DNA of 24,546 nt from Sphingomonadaceae bacterium (GTDB taxonomy: Bacteria > Pseudomonadota > Alphaproteobacteria > Sphingomonadales > Sphingomonadaceae). The notes under the pieces were generated by a model. It saw only the letters and a program-made list of their open reading frames with translations. It searched no databases and was not told the origin of the DNA. The stretch spans positions 1-24,546 of the forward strand of contig JAGREF010000052.1 of NCBI GenBank assembly GCA_020446665.1, written 5' to 3'. Both the position numbers and the translations under genes were made by a program. Below, piece by piece: positions 15,267 to 23,992 of this stretch (position 1 is the stretch's first letter; each line of letters starts with the position of its first letter).

Positions 15267-18200
15267 GGCTGCACTCACTTTCCTGCAGCGCCCGTGCGGC
15301 CCGCAGCGCGGTTTCGCTGAGCCAGCCAAGCGCTGACCGGCTGGGCATGAAGAAATAGCCGCCGCCCATTACCTGCACATGTTTCCTGAGGCCCTCCAGC
15401 CGCACCGGCCCGGCGGCAGTGGGAATGGTGAAGCCACGCGGCAGCGGAGCTTCCCTGCGTGAGGTGACCGGGTCAGCTCCGATGATCGGGTCTGGCTCCT
15501 TGTCCAGCCCATGGAAGGCCGGGGCGTTGGCCCAGAATTGCTGCACGAATTCAAATTGGCGTTCCAGGTCAGTGCAGAAACAGGCGAAGAGCAGGCCCTT
15601 TTCCTCGCCACTTTCACCCTGCCGCCGATAGGGGCGGCCCCGCCGCAGCAGGCGGTGGCGATTGGTGATGTCCTGTTCTTCCCGGTCGCCGGGATTCTTG
15701 CTGTCGCGGGGGTTGGAACGGCGAATATGCGAGCCAAACGGGCAGGCCAGCCCTTGCGGATCATCCTGCGCAAAGGAGAAATCATTTTCCGTCACGGCAC
15801 CTGCCGCCGCATCCCCTTCGCGATAGACGGGATGGCCGACCAGAGGCCGCCCGTCACGCCAGCGGCCCATCAGCTTGGCCTTGACCCATTCGGCATCGGG
15901 CGTCTGCCCCACCAGCTTGTAGAGATCGCGATAGCCACCTTCATTGAGCTTGCGCGCGGCTTCGCAGGCTTGCTGGTGGAAGCCGTCCACATCCTGCTTC
16001 AACTCGCGCAGCACAAGGAAGGAGCCATTGCGCCCAAGATCGCGCGGCGCATCGGCAAGGCTGGTATCGCCAAAATCGGTATAGCGCAGCAGATTGCTCC
16101 CAATCACCACTGGCAGAGCGCCGGAAATATCAGCGTCGGCGGGCAGTTTCGGGCTTTCCGGCATATAGCCGGAATCGTTCTTGTATCCGATGATGAACTC
16201 GCCCGGTTCCACCACGTCGCGATCCGGGACGCCGCGTGTGCTGCGGGTGGAGCCGCGCATGACCGGCTGGGAAATCCCGTCGCGAAAACCGAAATGTTCA
16301 AAATCGGCCCGCTCAGCCTCTGGCCATGCCGGGGCGCAATCGGTGCGATGGAGCAGCTCTCCACCATGATTGCCGAGCAGGACAGAATGCACCATCACCA
16401 TCCGTTCCAGCGCCTCGGGGGTGGCGGCATAGAGCAACATCACCGCTTCGGTGGGGTTGTGGCGGTCCGGATTGTCATGCCAGCGCCAGCGATCGGGCGC
16501 ATCCTCGCCAAAATCGCCCAGAACACGGCTGCGCGCAGCCATGCCGGTGCGGAACGGATAGGGCAGGCCGTCCAGCACATCCTTGCAGCGGCGATGGGGC
16601 GCATCGAACCGCGCAAGACCTGCGGCAGAGATAGCGAGAAAGGCTGCTTGCCCCATGGCCAGTGCATCCGCGCTGTCGCTCTGGCCCAGTCCCAGTAATG
16701 GCCGGTCGCCAAAGGCGATGGAAAGCGCGTGGGCAAGCGCATATTCCCGTTCTTGCCCGGCTTCACGGGGGACCTCTTCCAGCACTTTTTCGCGCACCAG
16801 TTCGGCAATGGCTTCGTCCCCGCCGCTGCCCATGGCGCCATCAACCCGCATCGGCCGGCCGCGCACCCAGCACAGCCATTCACCCAGCGATTGCGCCTGA
16901 ACGGGCAAGCGGAGCGAGAGGCAGGTGGAATAGGGCAGACGCTTCATACCGCGCAGCACCAGCGCCTGCACCTCATCGCTTTCGACGAGATTTTCCGTGC
17001 GCGGCATGGAACTGAAACAGCGCACCCATTCTTCTGCCTCGGTCGCGGTCCGGGCAAGGCCTGCGCCGATCCGGATCTGGCCATTATTGCGGATCTGGTC
17101 AGAGGTCAGTTCGGGGAAGCGCGCATACCAGAAAGGGGTAACACGCTGACCTGCACGGGCAAAGCGTTTGAACGCGTCTGAATTCTGCGCACCATCAAGT
17201 GCGAGATATCGCGTTTCGGGGAAACCTTCCCAATTGCTCCACGCTGCAGTCTGTCCTTCATTTGCGCGGACAATGAAATCTTCGAGATAGCTCTCCCAAC
17301 TCCCGTCGAAATTTGAATAGAAAGCGACAGTGCGCGTTCCCGGCAATCGCCACCAGCGGGCAAAGTGGATTGTGCCCATATTCAGGATCAGCCCGGGACG
17401 TGAGCCATGCGAAAGCAGCATGCGGATGCTCCAAAGGCCCAGAGAATGGAGCCATGTTCGGAAAATCCCCGCTTTCAGCTTGCCCACTACAAAGACATGG
17501 TTCTGCCGATATCCCGGAAAGTTCTCACCAGCTGAAATGCGCTCCATCCCGCGATCACTTGGCCGTGCCGTGCTCGGAATATCGCGTGTCTCCGCACGGC
17601 GAAGCAGGGTGAAATAGGTCCCCAGCACGATCCCGATAATTGCCATTGCGAGCAACAAGCCGACAATTGGGGAAACGAAAATGCGTGACACTAGGCCCCC
17701 GCCCAACGCGAACCATGCCACAGTAGTACCAAGCACGAGAGCCAACCCGACGGGCCAGGTCACGATCCGCGAGTCCTTGCTGGCGAAGAAGCTGGCGAAA
17801 ATTTTCCCCCAGCCAATGCGTTCGCGGTAGCGGGCGAGGGCGAGACGCATCGTGTCGGTGGCGAGGTGAAACGCATCCCAGCCTTCGCTCTGGGCTTCCT
17901 TCATAAGCGCAAGCTGAGCGGGCGTTGCCTCAGCCTTGAGCACGGGATCAGCGCGCAGGATCTGCCGCAGATGGCCAAGCGTGAGCGAAGGATGGCTGCC
18001 ACGCGAGGTTTCGCTGGCGACATAATCGCGCAGCACGCGCCCGGCGAAATCAGCAAAGCGGGTTTCGCGCTCCACCCGCCTCACCGGGAAATCACCCAGC
18101 CCGTTGAAATTCAGTCCGGTCGCGCCCCACATCTTGCCGTGCAGTTCGACCGCATGGCTGAGCATATAGGGAGCAAGCGGCGAGCCGGCGGGCATTCCGG

Positions 18201-19830
18201 CCATTTCAAAGACCGGGCGCAGCAGGTCCCCCGCACAGGCAGCAATCTGCTCCAGCGCGGGTTGGATTGGTCCGTCGCAGCTCAGTTCGAAGACAATATC
18301 CAGCCCGCGTTCGGATTCCAGTGCGGCAAGCGAGGCGAAATGGAGCAGCCCTGTCTGGTCCAGCGCATCGCGCACCGGGTCTTTGGCCGGGTGGCCCAGC
18401 CTTGCGATCAGCGCTTCCAGTTCTTCCTTGCTCGCCCCTGATGTAACCGGAGCGATGACAAGGAACATGCTCTGCTGACTGGCAAGGCTGGAATAGGTCA
18501 TCACCATGTGGCGCGGAAAGGGGCCGGCATAGGTCAACTTGCCAGCCTTGCCCGGCACAGGGCGAAGGTTCTCGCGCTTGAGCAATTCCATGAACAGCCC
18601 GGCGATTTGCCCCATCGCGTGATGCTCACCCAGGCAGCGATGCGGGCCGACGCCAAACAGAAGATCCGGCTCTTTCGGGGTGCCATCCCGGTTGGTCCGG
18701 TCAATCCGGAAGCTTTCCGGATCATCCCATTCGCGTGGATCGCGCAAAGCGGACATGGTGGAAACCAGCAGGCTGGACCCGGCGGGAATGGCATGGGTGC
18801 GCCCGTCTATCGTCAGCTCGGTATCGTTGGGGCAATAGCGCCACTGGCCGGGGGCGAGGGCGGGGTTCAGGCGGCCAGCCTCCAGCACCACCTTGCGCAT
18901 CGTTTCCCGGTCCCCTTCGCGCGCGGCCTTGCGCGCAAGGGCCATCGCATCCGGACGCTTAAGCAGTTCCATCAGCATATTGGCATTGGCCAGCGTATTG
19001 GTAGGAACGAACCCAACAGCCAGCCCGATCAGCATGGCGCGAATTTCCTTGTCGGTCAGGTCGCTGCCTTGCTGGGCGAGGAGGAAGCGCTCGACCAGCG
19101 TATCGCGCGCGGCGATTTCCTGACTGCCCTTGTGCAGCACCAGCCGGTGCCGCTCTATCGCATCGTCAATCAGCGCGGTCAGGCGCTGGCTTGCATGGAC
19201 CGCCAGCCGCCGCGTTTCCTCATTGCCAAAAGGATCGCCAAAGAGATAGGCGGACAGCGCCATGGTCCAGTCACCAAACAGGTCAGGATCGGGGCATTGC
19301 AGCCCGAAATAGCGCAGGCAGATTTCCGTGGGGACGCGCTTGATCAGGTCTGCGACTACGTCCATCTGGCCGGGGCAGTTATCGAGCAGGGCAGCGGTGA
19401 AGCTCTCTGCCATGTGCCCGATGCGGTCCTTGTCTTCCGGGCGCAGGACAGAGCGCAGGATCGCATGGAGCCGGTCATGCGGCGCGCCATCCAGCCCCAG
19501 CAAGAAGCTCGCCCCTTCGCCCAGTTCGGCCATTTCCGGGCCAAAGGGCACACGGAAATCCGCCGGACGAAGGAGGATTTCGCGCACTTGCTCCGCGCGC
19601 GTGACATGCAGCAATCCGGCGAATGGGAGGACCGGGCGGTGCCGCCGCGAAAAGGCATAAATCGGCCCGAATGCCTTCTGGGTGAGCCGTGCGGCAAGGC
19701 GGCCCATCGCGCTGTCCGGTTCCAGCCGGTCGAGCGAGAAAGTCCAGCCGGGAGGGAAGCTGACAGTGTCCGATCTGCTATGGTTCGGGTCAGATTGCTG
19801 ATGCAAGCTGGGATATTTCGAAACGGGCAT
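15259..19830 (-). CDS. Cytochrome P450 - membrane - DyP-type peroxidase fusion
   Basis: The protein has 1523 residues from the ATG at 19830, with GGAGG about 10 nt upstream. The domains run as follows. First is a P450 (about 30-450): I-helix GFVPTNT (273-279), ExxR (E317, R320), DPESFR, and the heme loop FGVGPHRCLG with ligand C399. Second is a middle domain (about 470-580) with LLHFASLAAL and FELSCDGPIQ. Third is a linker and two membrane helices (about 690-744). Fourth is a related domain (about 815-900) with GTIHFARWWRL and FYSNFDGSWESYLEDF. Last is a DyP-type peroxidase (about 1050-1510) with GFRDG (D1184), CPFGSHIRRSNPRD (proximal H1368), HRLLRRGRPY and ERQFEFVQQFW. Both heme sites keep their ligands. 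There is no signal peptide. The frame is unbroken over all domains, so this is a true fusion. The substrate is unknown; paired peroxide and P450 chemistry suggests lipid or hydroperoxide turnover. Confidence 0.9.
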   Translation of the reverse strand: MPVSKYPSLHQQSDPNHSRSDTVSFPPGWTFSLDRLEPDSAMGRLAARLTQKAFGPIYAFSRRHRPVLPFAGLLHVTRAEQVREILLRPADFRVPFGPEMAELGEGASFLLGLDGAPHDRLHAILRSVLRPEDKDRIGHMAESFTAALLDNCPGQMDVVADLIKRVPTEICLRYFGLQCPDPDLFGDWTMALSAYLFGDPFGNEETRRLAVHASQRLTALIDDAIERHRLVLHKGSQEIAARDTLVERFLLAQQGSDLTDKEIRAMLIGLAVGFVPTNTLANANMLMELLKRPDAMALARKAAREGDRETMRKVVLEAGRLNPALAPGQWRYCPNDTELTIDGRTHAIPAGSSLLVSTMSALRDPREWDDPESFRIDRTNRDGTPKEPDLLFGVGPHRCLGEHHAMGQIAGLFMELLKRENLRPVPGKAGKLTYAGPFPRHMVMTYSSLASQQSMFLVIAPVTSGASKEELEALIARLGHPAKDPVRDALDQTGLLHFASLAALESERGLDIVFELSCDGPIQPALEQIAACAGDLLRPVFEMAGMPAGSPLAPYMLSHAVELHGKMWGATGLNFNGLGDFPVRRVERETRFADFAGRVLRDYVASETSRGSHPSLTLGHLRQILRADPVLKAEATPAQLALMKEAQSEGWDAFHLATDTMRLALARYRERIGWGKIFASFFASKDSRIVTWPVGLALVLGTTVAWFALGGGLVSRIFVSPIVGLLLAMAIIGIVLGTYFTLLRRAETRDIPSTARPSDRGMERISAGENFPGYRQNHVFVVGKLKAGIFRTWLHSLGLWSIRMLLSHGSRPGLILNMGTIHFARWWRLPGTRTVAFYSNFDGSWESYLEDFIVRANEGQTAAWSNWEGFPETRYLALDGAQNSDAFKRFARAGQRVTPFWYARFPELTSDQIRNNGQIRIGAGLARTATEAEEWVRCFSSMPRTENLVESDEVQALVLRGMKRLPYSTCLSLRLPVQAQSLGEWLCWVRGRPMRVDGAMGSGGDEAIAELVREKVLEEVPREAGQEREYALAHALSIAFGDRPLLGLGQSDSADALAMGQAAFLAISAAGLARFDAPHRRCKDVLDGLPYPFRTGMAARSRVLGDFGEDAPDRWRWHDNPDRHNPTEAVMLLYAATPEALERMVMVHSVLLGNHGGELLHRTDCAPAWPEAERADFEHFGFRDGISQPVMRGSTRSTRGVPDRDVVEPGEFIIGYKNDSGYMPESPKLPADADISGALPVVIGSNLLRYTDFGDTSLADAPRDLGRNGSFLVLRELKQDVDGFHQQACEAARKLNEGGYRDLYKLVGQTPDAEWVKAKLMGRWRDGRPLVGHPVYREGDAAAGAVTENDFSFAQDDPQGLACPFGSHIRRSNPRDSKNPGDREEQDITNRHRLLRRGRPYRRQGESGEEKGLLFACFCTDLERQFEFVQQFWANAPAFHGLDKEPDPIIGADPVTSRREAPLPRGFTIPTAAGPVRLEGLRKHVQVMGGGYFFMPSRSALGWLSETALRAARALQESECSHG

Positions 19831-19862
19831 GGTCAATCGGCCTCCGCGAGCGGCTTTCTTCG

Positions 19863-21533
19863 TTAGTCGGACATGGCAGCGGCCAGGTTCAATTGTGCTT
19901 TGAGATATGCGCCATGCTCTGCGCCGATAAAGGGCAGCCAATCGACATGCGCTGTTGTGAAGCGGGGCTGTGCCCGCTGCAATTCAGCCAGAGCAGACCG
20001 GGCGGCGGGCAAATCTCCCAGCTCGCAACGGGCGCAAATGATCGCCAGATGCGGCACCCAATAGCCGCTGCGCAGCGCCAGCGAATGATCTGCCAGCATG
20101 ATTGCCTGATCATATTCCTTCAGCAACAGTTGCACCATCGCCTGTTCGCCCAGAATATAGAACAGGTCCGGATCATTGGGGCTGAGACTGACGGCGGTCT
20201 CCAGTTCCCGCATCGCTTCGGCAAATTCCCCTTTGAGATAGAGCGCGCTGCCGAGCTGGGCATGGGCCATCATCAGGCTGGGATTCAGCTCCAGCGCCCG
20301 CCGCAGAAGGGCCTCTGCACGCAAGGGCTGGCGCAGGAATATCTCTGCAATCCCCGCAAGCATATGCCCGCGCGCATCCTCCGGGTCGCTCAGGATCGCC
20401 TTTTGCGCCGATCGCCGGACTTGTCGGATACTGTCTTCGCTGGCGCGTTCCATCCAGAGCTGGCGGACTTGCAGCCAGCACAGCTGGATCATGGCTTCGG
20501 ATGATGTCGGGTTCTGCGCCAGCGCCTGTTCGAAACAGCTGCGCGCCTGTGCATTCCCGCTTTCGCTCAACTGGTTGAGATGCCAGCGGCCGCGCCAGAT
20601 CAGTTCTGCCACGCTCTGGCGTGCCTGTTCCATGCGGCTGGCGCGTTGCTGTTCCTGCGCGTCAATTGTGCGGTCGAGAATGGCCGCAAGCACCACCATC
20701 AAACGGTCAAGCGCAGCCGAACTGCCAGTGGCAGGCCATTCGATCTGTTCGCTGCGCAAATTGCGGCCAGTGGCCGTGTCACTCAATGTGATCCGCAAAT
20801 GATGCGCCGTGCCCGTGACGCGCACGGCGGCTTCCAGGGCATAGGCAGCCCCCAGCCGATCATGCACTTCGCGCAAATCGGCATTGCCGCTGATGAAGGC
20901 AAAACTGCTGCTGCGGGACAGGACCGGGAGCCAGCGCATCCGCGCCAGCCGTTCGATCAGGTCATCCGCAATGCCATCGGCGATTGCCCCCGTCTCGTCA
21001 TTCGCAGGGTCGCAGGTGAAGCGCAGCACGGCGAGGGCCGTGCGATCCGGCACCTCGGCCGCAGCGGGGCGGGGGGCAGCGGAAACTTCCTGTTCCAGCA
21101 GAGTTTCGAGCTGATCCTGTGCCAGACGCTGCCGTTCAAGGCGGAGCCAGTCTTCGAAATTCTCTTCCCCGGCCAGATCCAGCCCTTCCAGCAATTGCCC
21201 GGAGGGAGGAGAGGCCGCAAGCGCATCAATTTCAAACTGCGCCAGATCCAGCATCACGCTGCTGCGGTCTGCCTTCAACACACCGTCACTATCAGGATCG
21301 ATCAGCTTTCTGAGGTTGGAGATTTCGCGGCGCAGGCTGGCATTGGCCTGGTCCGGCGCGCGGTTGCACCACAACATGTCCTGCAACCAGCCCCGGCTGC
21401 GTTCCCCGCCATTGGTCAGGGCCAGCATTGCCAGCATCGCCTGACTACGCTTGCTGCGAATATCGATCCGATTGCCATCAGGGCCGAGCAGGCGAAACGC
21501 CCCCATCAGTCTCAGCGAAAAGCTGCGCCCCAT
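19863..21533 (-). CDS. SARP-like winged-helix regulator with TolB-like and TPR regions
   Basis: The protein has 556 residues. The N-terminal 95 or so form an OmpR/SARP-type winged helix (LRLMGAFRLLGPDG, then RSKRSQAMLAMLALT and ASLRREISNLRKLI). A short BTAD-like piece follows, then a region like that of CadC and adenylate-cyclase-type regulators (ALAVLRFTCDPANDETGAIA, DDLIERLARMRWLPVLSRSS). From about residue 305 come TPR repeats (AQARSCFEQALAQNPTSSEA, AEALLRRALELNPSLMMAHA, AMRELETAVSLSPNDPDLFY). There is no signal peptide or membrane helix, so it is cytoplasmic. It lies 32 nt upstream of the P450-DyP gene on the same strand and is probably its operon leader. It is divergent from the methyltransferase-like/sigma operon, with heptamer repeats between them. 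The effector it senses cannot be told. Confidence 0.85.
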   Translation of the reverse strand: MGRSFSLRLMGAFRLLGPDGNRIDIRSKRSQAMLAMLALTNGGERSRGWLQDMLWCNRAPDQANASLRREISNLRKLIDPDSDGVLKADRSSVMLDLAQFEIDALAASPPSGQLLEGLDLAGEENFEDWLRLERQRLAQDQLETLLEQEVSAAPRPAAAEVPDRTALAVLRFTCDPANDETGAIADGIADDLIERLARMRWLPVLSRSSSFAFISGNADLREVHDRLGAAYALEAAVRVTGTAHHLRITLSDTATGRNLRSEQIEWPATGSSAALDRLMVVLAAILDRTIDAQEQQRASRMEQARQSVAELIWRGRWHLNQLSESGNAQARSCFEQALAQNPTSSEAMIQLCWLQVRQLWMERASEDSIRQVRRSAQKAILSDPEDARGHMLAGIAEIFLRQPLRAEALLRRALELNPSLMMAHAQLGSALYLKGEFAEAMRELETAVSLSPNDPDLFYILGEQAMVQLLLKEYDQAIMLADHSLALRSGYWVPHLAIICARCELGDLPAARSALAELQRAQPRFTTAHVDWLPFIGAEHGAYLKAQLNLAAAMSD

Positions 21534-21582
21534 CGTGTTTCCCTGATTGCCCCTGCTGCTTGGGTTAACAGCCCCTCAGTTA

Positions 21583-21600
21583 TTTCACAATTTTTTCACG
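21583..21600. promoter_or_regulatory. Direct repeats with 11-bp period in the divergent promoter
   Basis: TTTCACA and TTTCACG are separated by ATTT, so the heptamers repeat every 11 bp, one helical turn. They lie in the 120-nt gap between the SARP-like gene (minus) and the methyltransferase-like gene (plus). SARP proteins are known to bind heptamer direct repeats with this spacing near the -35 region. On the minus strand a -35-like TTGTGA overlaps the first repeat. Binding by the neighbouring regulator is inferred. Confidence 0.5.
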
Positions 21601-21653
21601 AAACCAGCCGGCATTTTCGCATTTCCCGGACGGGGACAGCCTAGCCCGGCTAC

Positions 21654-22361
21654 ATGGAAAACACCCGAGACCCCGAAGAAATGCTGGACCGGCTGCTGGA
21701 CCAGATGGAGCGTGGCCGCCCGACCGTGGCCGCGCATCAGCTGGTCGGCATGCTGGATGCAGCGGTGACCGACATGGAAAGCGCGGCGCGCTGGAAGGCT
21801 GCGCTTGCGTGTCATCCAATCAGCGAGATGTTTGCCTTTGACCGGGTGGCAGATGCGCCGGCTGCAGGTGGTGCCTTGCAAGCAGCATTGGATGCGCTGG
21901 ATTTTCATGCTGCCTCTGCCTTGCGGTTGCGGCTGGCGAAGGAAGCGGTTCGCGGTGCGCGGCAAAGGAGGCAGCGGATATTGCTGCTGGATGAGGGCGG
22001 CAAGGCGAATGGCGAACAAGCCAGCGCGGGTGCCTATGATGTGATCGTTGCGGCATTCGCCATCGGCTGGATTGCGCCGGACCAGCTGGCGGGCTGGATT
22101 GGCTGCCAGTCCGGTCAGCTGGCACCGGGTGGGCAATTGCTCGTCAGCTCCTTCCTGCCCAGCCATATCGGGCGCGGCTGGCGGCGACTGCAGCCCCAGG
22201 CAGAGCCCTATTCTCACGATGAAGACACCATTCGCGCAGCGGCCCGATTGCATGGGCTGGAGCTGCGCTATTTCCGCGATGCGGCCAATTGCATCGCCTG
22301 GTGCCAGATCATTCGCCCGTCTGAGGGCAATCTTCCGGGGGGGCAAAACCATGACCAATGA
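21654..22361 (+). CDS. Degenerate PhcB/XcbB-like methyltransferase-fold protein
   Basis: The protein has 235 residues from ATG 21654; the ribosome site is poor. The C-terminal half (YDVIVAAFAIGWIAPDQL, LAPGGQLLVSSF, HGLELRYFRDAANCIAW) resembles the end of class I methyltransferases. It is closest, as I recall, to the family annotated as 3-hydroxypalmitic acid methyl ester (PhcB/XcbB) synthases, which also carry a HPI-type motif like CHPISEMF here. The central block with the SAM-binding Gly-rich loop is not seen: RILLLDEGGKANGEQ leads almost straight to the YDVI strand, and the protein is shorter than the family. It may have lost catalysis and act as a regulator or binding protein. Its stop overlaps the sigma factor start by 11 nt, so the two are co-translated. 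Its family identity is from memory and uncertain. Confidence 0.6.
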   Translation: MENTRDPEEMLDRLLDQMERGRPTVAAHQLVGMLDAAVTDMESAARWKAALACHPISEMFAFDRVADAPAAGGALQAALDALDFHAASALRLRLAKEAVRGARQRRQRILLLDEGGKANGEQASAGAYDVIVAAFAIGWIAPDQLAGWIGCQSGQLAPGGQLLVSSFLPSHIGRGWRRLQPQAEPYSHDEDTIRAAARLHGLELRYFRDAANCIAWCQIIRPSEGNLPGGQNHDQ

Positions 22362-22902
22362 AACCTTGCTGGCGCAGATTGCTGGTGGAGACAGGCAGGC
22401 ATTCGACCAGCTTTATCGGCAGATGTATTCCAGCCTCGTGGCGCAATGTCTGGCCTTTCTGAAACAGGACCTTCCACTGGCAGAGGATGCGGTGGATGAA
22501 GCCTTTGTCGATATCTGGCGCTTTGCCGGAAATTATGACGGACGGGGCTCAGCCAGCGGCTGGATCCGCCGCATCGCACGCAACAAGGCGATTGATCTGT
22601 TGCGCAAATTGCCCGGCGGTGAGGCTCTGAGCGATCCGGCCGAGCTGCTATCCTGGCGCGATGAAAGTCCGGGGCCGGAAGAGATGGCGCTGCGCGCAGA
22701 TCAGGACCGGCATATATTGGTGCTGCTCGATGGGTTGAGCACGGAGCATAGGGAAGTGGTGGTGCTGCACTATTACAGCAATATGAAGCTGTGTGAGATT
22801 GCAGACGCGACCGGGGCAGCCGAAGGGACGGTAAAGTCCCGCCTGTTCCATGCGCGCAAACTGCTCCGCCAGAAGCTGGAGCATCTCGGGGTCAATGCCT
22901 GA
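22351..22902 (+). CDS. ECF-type RNA polymerase sigma factor
   Basis: The protein has 183 residues from ATG 22351, with a GGGGGGG run 6 nt upstream; the longer in-frame start at 22048 only reads through the previous gene in another frame. Region 2 is clear (AFDQLYRQMYSSLVAQCLAF, AEDAVDEAFVDIWRFAGNY, SASGWIRRIARNKAIDLLRK). Region 4 follows after a short acidic linker (LDGLSTEHREVVVLHYYSNM, LCEIADATGAAEGTVKSRLF, HARKLLRQKL). There is no region 1.1 or region 3, typical of the ECF class. It is co-translated with the gene before it. The only anti-sigma-like gene in view is at 14598-15266 on the opposite strand. It ends 2 nt from the convergent LuxR-type gene with no terminator hairpin between. Confidence 0.93.
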   Translation: MTNETLLAQIAGGDRQAFDQLYRQMYSSLVAQCLAFLKQDLPLAEDAVDEAFVDIWRFAGNYDGRGSASGWIRRIARNKAIDLLRKLPGGEALSDPAELLSWRDESPGPEEMALRADQDRHILVLLDGLSTEHREVVVLHYYSNMKLCEIADATGAAEGTVKSRLFHARKLLRQKLEHLGVNA

Positions 22903-22904
22903 CC

Positions 22905-23981
22905 CTATCCCAGCGCGACAATGCTGGCGAGGATCAGGCGCACCAGATCCGCCTGCCCGCGTGTGCCGGTCTTGGCGTAGATCCGTTTGGAATAGAGCCG
23001 CGCTGTCTCCACCGTGATGCCCAGCTGTGGCGCGGCTTCGGCTATCTTGACCCCGCGGCTGATCATCAGCGCCAGTTGCGCCTCGGTCTCGGTCAGGCCA
23101 AACAGATCGCGCAGCTGGCTGGCGCGCTCGCTGCTGCCGGGCTGTTCGCCGTGGACATAGGCAACGATCACCGGCCCGCCGGCCCGTTCGCGCATGGCGC
23201 CGCGTGCGGTCGTCAGCAGCATGTCGAGCCAGGGCTCGTCGCACAGGTGGATCGCGCGGGAATGTTCCTCCCCCCGGCGGATAGCCTCCAGAAAGCGCCG
23301 TAATCCGCCCTGAGCCTCGCGCAGCACCGGCTCCAGCTTGCCTGCGGGCGTGCGGCGCAGTGCCTGGCCATCTTGCAACAGCGCCTCGGCCGTGTCGCTC
23401 AATTCGACAATGCGCCCGGCGGGGTCGAGCATGACCCAGCCGAAATTGAGCCGCCGGATCACTTCGCTGGTGATCCCCGCGCGCAGACGTTCTCGTTCCA
23501 GGGCGCCCCATGTACGCAGAGCGATGGCGAGATGTTCGGCAAGGCTGGCGATCAGCGCAGCATCCGATGCGCTGAAATCCCGCCCCTGCCGCATGGCGAT
23601 GATCCACAGCGATGCGCCAGCGGGTTCTTCCACCCGCATCACCCGCAGATGATCGGGGGTGTCCTCTGCCATCACATCGCCAAACGGGTGCTGTTCCATC
23701 GGCATGGCGATGTCTGCCAATTCGCTCCCGCGATAGACGCGGCCAGTCCTCAGCAGGCTGGCAGAGCTGTCGGGCATGGTGGTTGTCACCCGCGGCAGAG
23801 CGTCTTGCTCGACTAGAGTAAAGCGCGGTTCCTCGCGGCCGCTGCGCATGACTATCAGTGTCTTGCTCGCCCCGATCCGACGGCTGAGCACGGTCAGGAA
23901 ATCCGCCCACAGGGCAGAGCCCAAGGTCCCGCGATGAAGCATCGCGACGAGGTCTCCGGCTTCGAGCAGAGTGACGGCCAT
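22905..23981 (-). CDS. LuxR-type helix-turn-helix regulator, divergent from cysD
   Basis: The protein has 358 residues. The C-terminal part (about 285-350) is a LuxR/GerE helix-turn-helix: [58 protein letters not shown]. Most of the N-terminal 280 residues look like GAF- or PAS-type sensing folds ([20 protein letters not shown] recalls PAS), with no receiver aspartate. There is no signal or membrane helix. It is divergent from cysD across 87 nt, which suggests it may control sulfate activation genes, though that is adjacency only. The ribosome-binding site is weak (AGAGCG) and a TATAGA lies 6-11 nt upstream of the ATG, so its mRNA may be leaderless. Confidence 0.88.
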   Translation of the reverse strand: MAVTLLEAGDLVAMLHRGTLGSALWADFLTVLSRRIGASKTLIVMRSGREEPRFTLVEQDALPRVTTTMPDSSASLLRTGRVYRGSELADIAMPMEQHPFGDVMAEDTPDHLRVMRVEEPAGASLWIIAMRQGRDFSASDAALIASLAEHLAIALRTWGALERERLRAGITSEVIRRLNFGWVMLDPAGRIVELSDTAEALLQDGQALRRTPAGKLEPVLREAQGGLRRFLEAIRRGEEHSRAIHLCDEPWLDMLLTTARGAMRERAGGPVIVAYVHGEQPGSSERASQLRDLFGLTETEAQLALMISRGVKIAEAAPQLGITVETARLYSKRIYAKTGTRGQADLVRLILASIVALG

Positions 23982-23992
23982 ATCGCTCTATA

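Noticed and set aside
18508..19866. 452-codon open frame antisense to the P450 part
   Set aside because: The opposite strand encodes all P450 motifs in order; the antisense product is low-complexity Gln/Arg/Ala-rich.
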